DNA from: Trogon surrucura
Taxonomy: Eukaryota; Chordata; Aves; Trogoniformes; Trogonidae
Direction of reading: 5' to 3'
NCBI GenBank assembly: GCA_020746105.1
Contig: CM036633.1
Location: forward strand, 14,740,501 to 14,804,500
DNA length: 64,000 nt
Below are positions 50,487-63,900 of this stretch, in pieces. The notes below the pieces were generated by a model. It was not told where the DNA came from. It worked only from the letters and a program-made list of their open reading frames with translations, and made no database searches. The first letter of the stretch is position 1. Each line of letters starts with the position of its first letter. Both the position numbers and the translations under genes were made by a program.

Positions 50487-50740
50487 TTGTAGAATCATGG
50501 AATCATTTCGGTTGGAAAAGACCTTTAAGACCATAGAGTCCAACCGTTAACCCAGCACTGCCAGGCCCAGCACTAACCCATGTCCCTGATCCCTCCAGGG
50601 AGGGCGACTCTACCACTTCCCTGGGCAGCCTGTGCCAGTGCTTGGCAACCCGTTTCGTGAAGAAATTTTTCCTAATGTCCAATATAAACCCTCTCTGGTA
50701 CAACTTGAGGCCATTTCCTCTTGTCCTATTGTCCTCAGAC
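50487..50740 (-). mobile_element. CR1 fragment including the end of ORF2
   Basis: On the minus strand a conceptual reading contains [20 protein letters not shown] and [20 protein letters not shown], the C-terminal region typical of CR1 ORF2. The + strand begins AGAATCATGGAATCATTTCG and GTTGGAAAAGACC, the 3' end reversed. Sequence beyond about 50740 no longer looks like CR1. Confidence 0.85.
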
Positions 50741-53700
50741 CTCTCCACCACACAGGCGGTGCCCATGTGTTTCGGGAATAAGGCCATGGCTGTAATTCTG
50801 GTCTGCGCTGGGGGAACCTTGATATTAAACCTGCCCTTCTTGCTAAAACACCCAATGCAACATCATCCTTGACTAGTGTCCAGTTGCTCATAGTTCCTCT
50901 GGGTGCTACTCTTCTCCTGCTGTGCTCTTCTGCAGCTCAGTGCACCAACTCCTCTGGAGCCCCTCGCCCACGGGACAGCACCCATGGGAGCAGGGTCCTG
51001 GATGGAGAAGTGTCACAGAAGAGAGACTCATGGATGTGCCAGGCAGCTCTGCTTCTATCTTGTGCAAGTTGGCATCAGCACAGTAGTTAAAGAGTGGTGA
51101 CGAAAAGCACCAGTAGATGTTCTCAAAGGAAGCCCTTGGGGCAGAAGAGAAGGATGGGGTGTGGAAGGGCCCTAGACTGAGCCATCCACCTGGTCCTTTA
51201 AATTCCAGATGGCCATGACTGGGTAAGTTCAAGCCTGCCTGACTTTGAGGCGAAGCCCCACAGGTAGCAGGGAGCCCAAATCCTCACGGAATACCACCTT
51301 GGTCTGCCCAGGCTCAGCTCTGCCTGCCCTGGCATCTTTTCCCCATCCTTCCATGCCCCAGCTCCAGACTCCCAACAAGGTCCTTCACTCGGGCTTGGTC
51401 ACTCGAGGCCATCCTGGCCCTGACGGACGCTGTGCTTCTCCTGTCACACCACACTACAGGACCCAGACAGTCCCTAAGGAGACAATGCAGCTCTGATTTA
51501 ATTACAGTGGAATGTCTCTAGATATTGATAGTAAATAAATCTTTTCCTACAAAGGGCAATCGATACTTGAAGCAGAAATCTCCCAGGCACTCCTGAAGGA
51601 GACTTCGGCCCCGTTACTGCTTCGCCCAAAAAGTGCATCAGCATCACTGCTTTTGTGTTCACCAGGCTCCAGAATAAAGCAAAACTGCCTTAGGACTCAA
51701 AATAAATAGGGAAATGAAAATAAGTAAATTAAATGAAAATAAATGAGATGCAATGAAGGCCTGGCTTACCAGGGCAGAGTAGGGCTGGGGGCTGCCTCGG
51801 GATGGCTCGACGAGCAGAGGAGCAGGGAGTGAAGAGGGGCCTCGGGGACAAGCGGAAAGGCAGGAAAAATTATATTTGAGGCAGGACTGGAGGGCAGGAG
51901 CAGAAGGGATGGACAGCAGGGAGCAGGGGAGGGCAGGGAACTCCCTCTCTCCCAGGCTGGTGTGTTCTCATCAGGGATGGACACTTGCTTCTCTACGGCA
52001 GAGAGTTTATCGTTGCCTTTTCCTCCTTGCAGGGCTGCCAACAGGTCCCCACCCTCCTGCCTGTCCTGTGTGCCCTGGGCATCCCTCCCCCTGACAGCCA
52101 GCACAGTGCGGGCTCCCAGCCCTGCTGCTGGGCACCTGTCGGGGCAGGGCTGGTGGGACCAGCCCCTGGTCCCCACGCTGTGCCTGCTGCAGCCCCTGCC
52201 AGTCGGCTTCCCTTTGAGACGGATTAAACTGTTTTCATTCCATTTCAATTGCTCCCTGCAATCCTTGGCACTTCCTTGAGACTCGGGGTCAGGGAAGGGA
52301 AAAACCTTACAAGCCTCTTCGCCGCCATCTTTTTAATTTGGAAGGATGTAAAAGCTGGAAATTAAATCTCTCAAATCCACGATCCTGCGGCTCACAAACT
52401 GTCTCCCAGGACAGCTGCCCGGGGCCACGCTGTGTCCCCCTGGCCTGAAGCAGGCGCCACGGCGAGGAGGTGGGCAGCCTCCGACCCTGGGGAGGGCACC
52501 TGGTCAGCAGAAGGTCCTGGTTAGCAGATGGTCACAGCAGGGGCTTCCCGAGCACGGAGAGGATGCATCCCTGAGCCCAGAGGAAGGGGCTGGCTTTGCT
52601 GCATGGTCCCATTGTCTTCCTTTCCCTCAGCTTGCAATTTTTGCGGTTGCCCTTCCTCTTCCTTTGCTGATGGTCAGAGGTCTCTGAGGTGCAGTAGATC
52701 CCCAGCAGGGTGGTCCCAAACCGTCCTGGAGACCAGCTGGAGCCAGCTACCCCTTGGGCACAACTTACCACAGCAGCACTGCAACTCACTTACAGCGGCA
52801 CCTCCTGCAAAATACATCCGCAGCTCCAGACACCGAGCAGTGTATGAAAATTTGAATCATGCAGGAGATGACAGCCTTGCCTGCAGCAGCTTCCTGCTCA
52901 GCAGGGTCTCCTCTCCTCCCCAGCCGAGTGCTGCCAAGGCTTCCCTGGCGTAGGACCCACAGCTGCTGCGCTCGTCTGCTGTGAGCGGGAGATGAGGCTG
53001 GTCTGGGCGGTTGGAAGATGGTTCGCTCCGCTTCGGGAAGGCTGAATCACATCTTCATTGCGAGCTGAAAAGCCTCCGTTGTTGTAAGAAATGGTTCAAT
53101 GATTGCAAATATTTGTCTGTCTGTCTCTTTCTAACAGTAAGGAGATTAGGATGACCCGAACTCTGGGCAGAGCAGGAGGTAACCGAAAGGAACTGGATGG
53201 GGAAGAGGAGAGAGCTGCGCCGCAGTGCAGAGACCAGCAAAGCAATGATTTCCTAGCTATCTGCCCAGTCCCACTCTCACGTGCCTGCCCAGTTTACGGC
53301 TACCCATCCAGCCGCTTGCCCAGCCAGGTCCTGTTTGGCGATTCTTTGAAATGATGGTTTGTAACTCCGGGCAGAAAGTGTGAGCGAGATGTCTGTCAAA
53401 ATGTCACCCAGGACAGAAGTCCAGTGAGCGTCCCGGGGATGTCTGTCTGTCTTTGCGATCCCATAAAGCTCTGAAGTTTCAACTATCCATCAGGGATACC
53501 TCTCGTGGCAACTCCAGCCTGTGATGTCTTTTCCTGCCCACCCTGCACGTGAAGAACTGATCTCCCGTCTCCATTCCACTCTTGGACACTGGCTCCACGT
53601 CGAGGGCAGGGAGAAGACAGGGCAGAGGACAGGGCGAATGCTCTGCCCTCTCTCAACAAGAAGGGGACAGGAGGAGAAAATGCAGTCCCTCCCCTTTCCA

Positions 53701-56700
53701 GCCTCACTGCGCTCGGCTTCAGTCCCTTTCCAGGGTTTCACTTCACAATCAGCTGGCGGACGCACGGCAGAGGAGGCAGCCGGTGTGGTGGGTCACCAGG
53801 CAGGGCTTGCTCCTTCTCCCCAAGCCTGGGAGGGCACAGGGAGCTCCCTGAGCATCCTGATGGATTTCTTCTCCTCATGCACACGTGTTGGGACTGCAGC
53901 ACGAGGGCAAACACACGTCTGGGTGGCTGTAGGTTCTGTGTGCATGGTGCAGACACAGGTACAGGGATCAGGCTTGACCTGCCAGGAGTTAAGAGGGAGG
54001 TCAAACCTACCTCTGCAGCTTTTGTGGCTCGAGGTGCTGCATGTGGGTGCTTCTGCTCCTGAAGAAACCGAGGAGCTGCAGGCGCTGGCCGGGTGGCTGC
54101 ATCCCACCTCCTGCGGGCAGCAGTGGGTGCGGGCTCTGTGCTGTTTCCTTCCCTTTCGCCGTGCCCTTGGCACACATTTTCCAGGTAAGAAGCCCATGTC
54201 TCCCTGGGCACCCTCCTCTCCGAACACAACCATGGCTGCCCTGGTTGAACGGTGTCTCGAACCAGAAACAGGCACTTGAAGAGCTCTTCTTTCTCCCCAC
54301 AATCACAGTGGAAACACCAAAGCTGCTGCCCCTATGCTGCATGCCAGCCCAGGGGCCTTCACCCTCACAAAATCAAGGGAGGAACCTTCCACCTTCCAGG
54401 AGAGCTTTTCTCTCTCGTCCTAACCTCTGCCATGCCTCATCTAAACAACATAACGCACCACAAAGTCACTGCACCCGTGCAGAACACCAGCACCAGACAT
54501 ACAGCCAGACCTTGGTCCAGGTGGTGCCAGCAAGAAGCCAGAGACCCTCCGGCCAGGCTTCTTGCTGGCATTTATACAACGATCACAGCCTTACTCAGGT
54601 TGGAAGACATTTCTTGAGCTCATAACCTTCACCTGAACAGGACTGGTTGGGGAGGGACATGCACTGTTGAGGCAGGGCTGGCCACGAGGGCCAGGAGACC
54701 ATTCAGGTGCTGCTCAGGAGAGCCAGGTGGATGTATCAAGACAAGCTGCCTGTAAAATGGGACTGCTTAAGGGCACAAGTCCTCCAGAAGGAAGAAACCC
54801 CTGTCCTGATGGAGCTGCCGGCACCGTTTGGAGTCAACTAGCCCTGCCCTCTATTGATCAGCTCTTCCAGGGCTCCGCGTACCATAACCTCCCACATAAA
54901 CCTCAGCCCAGCCATCCAAGCTAGCTGCAAACACATGGGTGGCTTTTATATATAGAAATCTAGCAGCATGCTAATAGCTAGCTAGATAAGGAATAAATGA
55001 TTCGCAACCTGCAGAAGAAAAAATGACTCCCCTCAGCCCGCCGCAAGAAGCTTAAGAAATTGTGTACTGTGGTGTAGGTGACGTCGGTCTGCCTACACGC
55101 ATGAATTCAAAGGTTCCCTGAATTAGCAGGCACACTTCATGTGGCATTCAGCGAGGGGGGCCGCTGGCTTCCAGGGCGTTGCATTAATGATGATTCAAGG
55201 CGTTCAGAATCTAATCGCGGGGGATAAAAATAGCCAGCTTCTACTTGGAACAATTCATTACACAACAGACCTTCCTCCAGCCTACTCGTGCCCCTCGCTT
55301 CTCTCCGGGAAGCTCACCACCACTGCCGGGAGCTTTGTCCCGGGGGCAGAGTGGGTCTGAGCAGCCAGCAATGCTGCTGAGAAGAGCTTCAGCCAGGGCC
55401 TCCTGAGGAGCACTCATGGGGTTAGTGTCACTTGGAGACATTATGTCACCACCGAGACATGTGACAGCAGCACCAAGAGATCTGAGGCACTCCCACCCTG
55501 TGCCCCTCACTCTCCAAACAGCAATGGAGGGGAGACAGCAGCTTCCAGCAGGTCATGTGTCTCACCCACCTGGCGTCCATCCTTTGGAGATGGGGGAATT
55601 GCTTTATGAGGGCCAGCCTGCCCCTTGCCTGAAGGTGTCCCCATGGGCTTGCCCAGCCCATCTCCAAGTCCAGCTTCCAGGCAGCTAACTCTAGATGAAG
55701 CAAATCCCAGCGTAGGCAAGGAGCTCAAGAAAGCGTGCGGCACTGATCTCTCAATGCTCCCGAGTCCCACGTCACTGGTGGAAGGATTTCCTCACAGCTC
55801 ACTTCACATGTGAATAAGTAGTTTGTGCCTTTTAAATGTGGAATCTACCCGAGGCCTCACGGTGGCTGACTGGTGGTCTCCTGCTTGCTCTTCAGGCAAA
55901 GGGATATCTCTGCTGGGACTGCCAGCTGATGCTCACTGGGATGATGGGGAGAGATGGACTCTAACTGGAGTCCCCAAATAGACAGAGAATATTTTTTCTT
56001 CCTTATATGCTCTAGATACTTTTTTTTTTTTGTGGTAGCAGCACATCCAAATGCTGTGAAAATAAAGGGCTGCAATACGATAAAGGTTTTTGACTTCAAG
56101 TGTTGACTAAGCTGAAGAAGCAGACGAATTCCTGAGAGAGAGAGAACTTACTTTCATGCAAATGTCACTGGCAATAGAATCAACTCTCAAGGGAACAAAA
56201 CGTCAGAAACTTTACAACCTATTTGTCTGTCCCTAAATAGAAGTTTCCCAAAGTTCTCCAGAAGACAGGATCTGCTCTGAAGGAGGAAATGCAAACCACT
56301 AAATAGGTCAAAGGGGACAAAGGAAGGCAAGGTAGGAAAGGGAGAGGTTTCAGGAAGAAGGCAGGAGAGCTGATGAGATGGAGAGGAAGGACGAGGATGG
56401 TGAGCAAGGGTCACCATCTTTTGAAACCCACCTGCACTCTCTGCTCTCTTACAGGTCACCTGGGGCACGTGCTGGTGACAACCTGGCATGTGTTCCAGCT
56501 CATCTGGCAGAGCAGCTAATGAGACCACTGGGGACCAGAACTGATTTGTTCTGGTCAGTGCAGCTCAAGCGGCCTGGAGGGGTGTGTGTGTGCTTGCAAA
56601 GCCAGCTGTGGAGCAAGGGAGGATGAAAAGAACTTAACAGAGCTGCCCCTGAGCTTGCTTACGCTGTGATTCCTAGGGGTGGAGGTTGTCCACACTTGTG

Positions 56701-59668
56701 ACACAGAAGGAGGTAAGCCATTCTGCTTGGCCCCCTGTGCCACCACCCTGCCCCAAAACCACCCGCCAGATCCTCCTGCCTCTCTGTGCTACCAGAGCAA
56801 GCAGCAGCCCCAGGACCGGGGGCACCGAGGACCAGGCAGATGAGCAGGAGGTGGGGACAGCTGGGCGGGCAGGGGCAGGCTCCTTGCCCTTGGTGCTTGT
56901 GGCAGGGTAGAACCGGCTGCTCCGAACGGCGATGGCAGTTCCTGCTGCACCACCAGGTCTCTGCAGCCTTGCAAGAACGTTTGTTTTGCTCCAGGGCAGA
57001 TGTTCCTATCGCCTAAAGATGCCGGTGAAGCTAGGCAGGTCCAGATGAAGCCAGGCGGGGCTCTGCCTGCGTTTGGGATGCGGGATGGAGATGCTCTCTG
57101 GCAGTGGAATTCCTCAGCGACTGAGACAAAGCAGCTCACGTCAGCTGAGGGTCCCGGAGCAAGCGGAAAGCGAGTGGGGAGAAACCAGCAGCTCCCTCTG
57201 CCATTCTTCCCAGAGAACAGACTGAGTCTCGTCTGCAGCCTCCTGTGTGCTCAAAGCTCCGGGAACACTTCCTTTGTCTCAAACTAGGTCAGCGCGGAGG
57301 CGTGACGTTACTATAGCAATCGGTATTAGATTTCATAACTTTATTTTAGTGATGGGTGTGTTGCAGGATCCACTACTAGATGGAGGGAGGGTTGTCACTG
57401 AAACACCCTCTCCAGCCTCCCTTCCCCAGCCTCCTTCTCCCTCCTGCTCCGCTGCCCTTGGTACCACAAGCACAAAGCAGTGTCTGCCCAGCCCACTCCC
57501 CCTCTTGGCTGTTTCTAAAGAGTCCCAAAGCCAGCCCTGGGCCATACTGTACCTGTCACAGCTTGCTGGGCTTGGGGACTAGGCCAGACTCAGCATCCTG
57601 TGCACCTTGTGTCCCCCCGGGCTCCAGAGCTGTCCCTCATGAAGACCTGCCAGGCAGAGACAAAAGGGAGAACGTTCTCAGGTCACAAAGAGCAGGGTGG
57701 TGTCTTCCTGCCAACAACCTTGCCAGACCATAACGCTGATGCTGAACAGACACAATCACTCTGACTGACACCCAGGTTGTCTCCATTAAGTGGGGCTCGT
57801 GTTCTTCTGTGCAGACTGGAAGGATGGACTGGGAATCAGCTGGACTGGGAGAAGAACGCGCGAAATGCCTGGGCTCCTTGCTTGGGGGCACAGGGCTGGG
57901 GGGAGCCCCTTTGTAGGAAAGTGCTCTTCGACTTTCCTTCCCTTGTTTCTTTGCCATGAAATAATCCCCAAAGGAGCCCCCTTGCTGCCTGTGGCTGTAT
58001 CTTTGTTTCTCGGCCATGCCATACTGTCCTGAGCTCTGCCTCATCTTCTGGGCTCTGAACTGTGGGAGAACAGAGTCTGGTAAGACAGGGAGGACAATCC
58101 CAGGGATAAATCCCCTGACGGGAGTGGCAGATGGCAGCCAGTTCCCTTTGGTGAGTCCCAGCTATACACCTGCCAAAGCCTGCATCTTGCTCTCACCTAT
58201 CAATGCTGCTCATTCAACTTTTGCTTGAGCAGCTCACACTGTAAATCTTTTCCATCTGGTCACTAGGTGCTACTGTACTGCAGCTAAAGTGTCGTATGTC
58301 TTCATTGTCATTCACCATCAGCTACACTGCAAACAACTGAAAAAAAAATGCTCCTTGTATGAAAAGCAAAGTAAATAAATATGGGGGGAAAGCCATCAAC
58401 GTTTCTTAATGACCTCAGAAACCCACGCATCACAACAGAGAACACAGCCTGAAATCTTCTATCGGTCAGACTAAATATTATTTGGGGTTTAAATCACTTA
58501 ATTTCCAAGGTAGGCTTGTGTGTATGCATGCATGTTCTCTATTGCACACTGAGAAGATGCAAGCACGGCGCTGGAACAATCTGGGGAATTCAGCCAGGGA
58601 TGGGAACGGTAACTCACAGCGAGGAGTCAGCTTTCCTACCATGGTATATTTTTTCATTCCTAATTGAACAGAGAAGACCATCTGGGTCTTGAGAAGGTCT
58701 GCCTAGAGCTCCAGGGGGCTTTAAAAGAGACAAACCCCAGTTTCTTGACTGGGAGGATGTCTGGAAGGTTGGGACAAGGATACAAACCTCAGCAATTTTC
58801 CTAGGAAGGCTAGTGGCGGGTTTGCTTCCCTCTCTGGTGAAGCGGAAGACGACCAAACTGGTGCCCTAGTGCCATGGATAAGACAGCAGCTCCTTGTGCC
58901 CTGAAAGGAGAGGTGGGCAATGCAGTGCCCATGGGATCCTGCTCTCTCTGCCACCACCCAGCAAGAGCGGTTTTCTCCCCATTTAATGCCTGTGGGGGGT
59001 GTGGGTCTTTACAGATATCCCAGGTACAGGGTCTGCTTGGTTTATGAGAGAGGTGACATGTTTCCTTCCAAACACGCTCAACAGCCCTCATTACAATCTG
59101 TAGTAAGGAAGCAAAGAGTAGATAGTTGGACAGATACAGAGCAGGTAGAGAATAAGAGGCATTCAGATCCTCTAACGGTGGATATTCCGATAGACAGGAG
59201 AGTGGAAAGCCTGGAAAGATCAGAAGACTGCCCTCCTAAATCTGGTACAAACCCTCTTCACCTTCCCACTAGCTCTGTACCCCTTGAACCCCAACAATGC
59301 AGAGGAAATGCTTAAAGGCAGGGCAGGCACCCTGGGGAAGCCAGGCAGGAGATAGCTGTTGTTAAGGCAGTCACATCTGTCCCCAGAGCTCACTTGTCTT
59401 CTACACCAAAACATTTGTGTGAGTTCCTTGCTGCTGATGGGCACTCAGCTGTGAAAACCAGAGACAGATGCTCTACCCAGGAGACACAGAAAAACTGCCT
59501 CCACCTAACCAAGGAGGTCCTGTTTTGGAGGCATCAGCTCCTGAGGACAAGAGACAACTCTACATCTCAAACACAGACATTCCAGAGCTCAGAGATGTCA
59601 GCGGGGCTGTAGGTTGCTGCCAAGAGGCCATTGCTCCCTGCGTCAAACATGGTGCTGTGTGAATGTGG

Positions 59669-59717
59669 TAAGATGAGGTATGATGAGTCCAAATGCAGTA
59701 AGATGAGGTAAGATGAG
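59669..59717. repeat. Two-copy tandem duplication, period 30
   Basis: TAAGATGAGGTATGATGAG at 59669-59687 and TAAGATGAGGTAAGATGAG at 59699-59717 differ at one base. Each itself contains a repeated (A/T)GATGAG word. Confidence 0.85.
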
Positions 59718-60582
59718 CCTGGGTGCTGCAGATGACCACAGAGCAGTGAATGCATTGACACCATCCAATGCTGTCACAGCTCTCTCCACACAAAAAGTGA
59801 ATTCCAGCTACTTGTGAGTTAAGGTTTGAGCTGGTAATCCAGACATGTAGAGCCTGCAGTCGCAGTCTGAATGGGCAGTGCTACCTGAAGCCACCCATAG
59901 CACCAGCACCTGTCTGCCAGCAGCTCTCCTGCTCTAATGCCACCAGTACTGTCATGAAGGAGAGCATTATGTACCACTAGAGCCACTGCTGTCCATCATG
60001 CAAGTCATCAGCATGCGCTGGCAATGCTCTCAGCACACCTCCTGGGTGCACAAGTATCTACCAGTAGTGCCCAGCATCCTCCATCACCACCAGCAGCTAC
60101 TTGCACTTGAAGTATCAGCTCAGCACTGCCACCACCCATCAGTGTCTCTCAGCAGCACCCACTGGGTATCCCAGGGTACCTCCAGGAGTGGTGCTGGTCC
60201 TGGGACCCCTTGGCACAGAGCGACTCTGATGTGGGGGAGGAGTAGTGCCTGGGCTCCAGGCCTCCACTTACCCTGCAGATTTCACAAAAATAAAAGGTGC
60301 CATTAAAGCTCTGCAGGAAGGTCTGTAATACTGCTTTTGACTTTGCACACTACTGTTGCACTGAGAACGCAGTGCTATAATTACCTTTAATTAATATCAG
60401 CATCAACATCCCAAGGAAATGCAAATGAGCAGTTGTGCCACCAGCACAATTACATTACATCAACGACCAGCGATCCACCTCCATCCTCCTCCTCTTTCTC
60501 CCATTCGCAGAAGCACCTTGCTCACATCATGGCCGTTGTGTGGAGGGGGTGGGATGGGAGATGACATGTGGAAGGACAAGCT

Positions 60583-61120
60583 GGTGAGATCCCCATCTGG
60601 AGTACTGTGTCCAGCTGTGAAGCCCTCAACACAAGAAGGACATGGACCTTTTGGAGTGGGCCCAGAAAAGGCCACAAAGATGCTGAGGGGGCTGAAGCAC
60701 CTCTCCTCTGAGGACAGGCTGAGAGTCTGTTCAGCCTGGAGAAGAGGAGGCTCCTAAAGGGGAGACCTTAAAGCACCTCCCAGTGCCTGAAGGGGTGCAG
60801 GGAAGCTGGGGAGGGGCTGTTCAGTGTAGTGACAGGATGAGGGGCAGTGGTTTTAAACTAGAGCAGGGTAGATTTAGGTGACACAATTAGGAAGAAATTC
60901 TTTACTATGAAAGTGGTGAGATGCTGGCACAGGTTGCCCAAAGATGTGGTGGAGGCCCCATCCCTGGGTGCATTCAAGGTCAGGCTTGATGGGGCTCTGA
61001 GCAACCTGATCTGGTTGAAGACGTCCCTGCTTCCTGCAGGGGGTTGGACTAGAAGACTTTTAAAGGTCCCTTCCAGCCCAACACATTCTATGGTTCTATG
61101 ATTCTATGATGATTCTATGA
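60583..61120 (+). mobile_element. CR1 3' segment, about 540 bp
   Basis: From ATCTGGAGTACTGTGTCCAG through CTGAAGCACCTCTCCTCTGA, AGGTTGCCCAAAGATGTGGT and CCCTTCCAGCCCAACACATT, this follows the CR1 3' region. It ends in ATTCTATG-type repeats at about 61120. It is the longest CR1 copy in the window and is 5' truncated, with many substitutions and no intact reading frame. Confidence 0.9.
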
Positions 61121-61984
61121 CACACACTGCTAGGGGAGGTGGTGTAGCCCCAGGCAAGTGGATTGCAGACCAAGGGGAATTGTGGGGAGCAGGGGCCAAA
61201 CTGGGGTCCCTGAGCTTCCAGGCAATGAAGGCACAGGATGCTGGAGGAAGCAGCCAAGTGTCCTTCCAGGCAGTCTGCATGCTCTCATGCTGGTGTTTCC
61301 TCAGGGCTGTCCTGCTGATGGACTGATGTCCCTTCCCCACGTGAAGCAAGACACTTTCTGGTGAACTAGAGTCTCAAACGCTCTGCAGCCAAACCTCACT
61401 GGAGAATGAGCTTATGATTATTGCTCCTCTGAGCCTTGGCCTAAGAGAGGAGAGGCACAACTTTCCCCTCGTTAGCCCATGTAGTTCCGTTGGACTTAAA
61501 GTGTGACTGGAGAAGACCTTGAAGAGACTGATCTGGTGTTCACGATCCCTGGTCTTGCCACCTCAGAGATGACTCCAAGCGAAGTGACAGAAAGAGGGAA
61601 CTCTGAGTAGAGGATTGCCTGCTGGGGTCTGCAGACGAGGTCAGGTTTTAGTCATGACTGAGCAGCGGAAACCACTGCTTGCACAGCAGCACGAAGTGAA
61701 GGGCAGGGTGGTTTTTTCCTTCCAGCCGCCCACTCCTGTGGCCACAGCCTGAGCAGAGCAAGGCAAGCTGAGCAGTCATGGCAGGCATTTCTGGGAAGGT
61801 GCAGATGATGCTGGGATTTAATTTCAGTGCAAATACTGTGAAATGTTACAGGTTCAAAAAGCAGCATTTTGGGCTGGGTCCGTGTGAGAAAGGGAGGTCC
61901 CTCATCTCCTGCTGCAGAGACCTTCTGCTTCTCTTCCAAATTTGAAAGAGCCTCAGCAAACTCATTCATGGTTATCAATATGTC

Positions 61985-62306
61985 AAGGGGGAGTGTCAGG
62001 AGGACGGAGCCAGGCTCTGCTCAGGGATGTCTCATGACAGGACAAGGGGCAATGGGTACAAGCTGGAACACAGGAAGCTCCACAAAAATATTAGAAAAAC
62101 CTTTTTCCCTGTGTGGGTGCCGGAGCCCTGGACCAGGCTGCCCAGAGAGGGTGTGGAGTCTCCTGCTCTGGAGACTTTCAAACCCCACCTGGACGCGTTC
62201 CTGTGGGACCTGCTCTGGGTGACCCTGCTCTGGCAGGGAGGCTGGACCAGATGATCTTTCAGGGTCCCTTCCAACCCCCAACATTCTGTGATTCTGTGGT
62301 TCTGTG
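61985..62306 (+). mobile_element. CR1 3' segment of a different subfamily
   Basis: The sequence runs GGAGCCAGGCTCTGCTCAGG, ATGACAGGACAAGGGGCAAT, GGACCAGGCTGCCCAGAGAG and CCACCTGGACGCGTTCCTGT. It ends AACATTCTGTGATTCTGTGG. The tail repeat is ATTCTGTG rather than ATTCTATG, and the body differs from the copy at 60583, so the two come from different CR1 lineages. Confidence 0.9.
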
Positions 62307-63900
62307 AAACTGCCCATGTCTGCTTCTTGCTAAACCTGAGAAGAAACCAAGTCCTTGTGTCAGGGAACCAGAAAAATGACCTGACTGGTCTTCTCTACCT
62401 TGCAGTCAGCCTCACATCAGATCCAGAGCTCTGGTACTCAAGACAGGCCGGGAGCCTGAGTGAAGATCCTGCCAGCAGAGCAGGAACATCTGCAGGGAGA
62501 GGGGGATGAGCAGGTCCAGCAGAGGGGCAGTGAGAAATGGGTGAAGAGCGCAGCCAGGCATGCAGGCTCCCAGTGATGGCAAGCACTGTTGAATGCGATG
62601 CTCCCCTCCTCCTGCTATCATCCCTAGCTCCAGTTCCTTCTAATGCTTAGATTTACAGGCTGCAAATTCAGGTGTAGTCATTGCAAGCCTCTGGCCTGCT
62701 CTCCTTTATGAAACAGGCCATAGCGTCGTTCTGTCCAAATCCAGCAACAGAATGGATATAAATATATGTGTGTTCTTGTACCTCTAATCTCATAACCATT
62801 TCTCTGGATAAAACAAATATGCTTCGCTCCTTTGGGTGTCCCAGAAAGAATTAAATTTTGTATGAAGGATGCTTGGGGCCTGATGTGAGAGCTATCGCTG
62901 CTTCACATTGAAGGAAAAAAGGATGCTGTGGAGAGTACAGATGAGATATGGCTGTTCATAAGTGAAGAGATTTGTAGCCAGTATTAAGATTCTTCTGAAA
63001 GACGTATGAATGGAGAAATATGTGTGTGGAAGCACCAGAGGAAACAACTGAGCAAGGGTGGGTAGAGCTGCAACGTCCTACTGAACCGCGAGGAACGCGT
63101 TGCCCTCCCCGAGCCCAGGGGGCTGGTGCTCTGCAAAGGTCTCTGCACACGTGTCTTGTCATCAGAAAAGTTCTGTTCAGGTCACAGGAGGAGGGAAACA
63201 AGGTTAGAGCCCATTGCATGTGCTGTTCCTCTTCCTACCTACTCAACAGGAAGGTACCCTGGGCATGGAGACAATGGGAAATAATCTTGCCTAAGATTTA
63301 TGGAGGGTGAAGTAAGCAAGAGGCTGAGGCAACAGATCCACCCATCATGACCACTGACTCCTAGGGGGCGTAAAAGACTGATCCAAACCCCCGTCACTGT
63401 CAGCCACAGTGGGGACCCAACACCAGTCCTCCTCCTCTTTAGTTTTATACACAGATGAACCCAGCAAGACCTCCTGGACATAAGCCTCGGAGCTTGTGAG
63501 TACATGAAGGAAAAAGACTCGGGAGAGAGTGAGTTTGCATGACTCAAATCTGTGTCGTTTGAAAAAAATACCACCCTTCCTCCTGGTAAGACATTATATA
63601 ACATTTTGGTTCATTAATTTCCTAAATAAACACACAACCAACTAGGGTCTGCTCTGCCTGACTAGAGATTGGAGCCTGGGCAGGCCAGCAGCACCAGACA
63701 GAGAACATAACTCCCTGTGGGTGGAGGTTACCAGTTCTTAGCATGGGAACAGCAGAAACCAGCTCGGAAGTTCTCACTGGAGGAATGGGAGACAGAGTTG
63801 GGTGGAGCAGGACTGAGCCTCTCAGGTCCACGCAGTGAGATAGCCATGCCCATGGTGACACCCAGGAGGGAAGACTGATGCTCCTTCTGAGGGAACCCAC

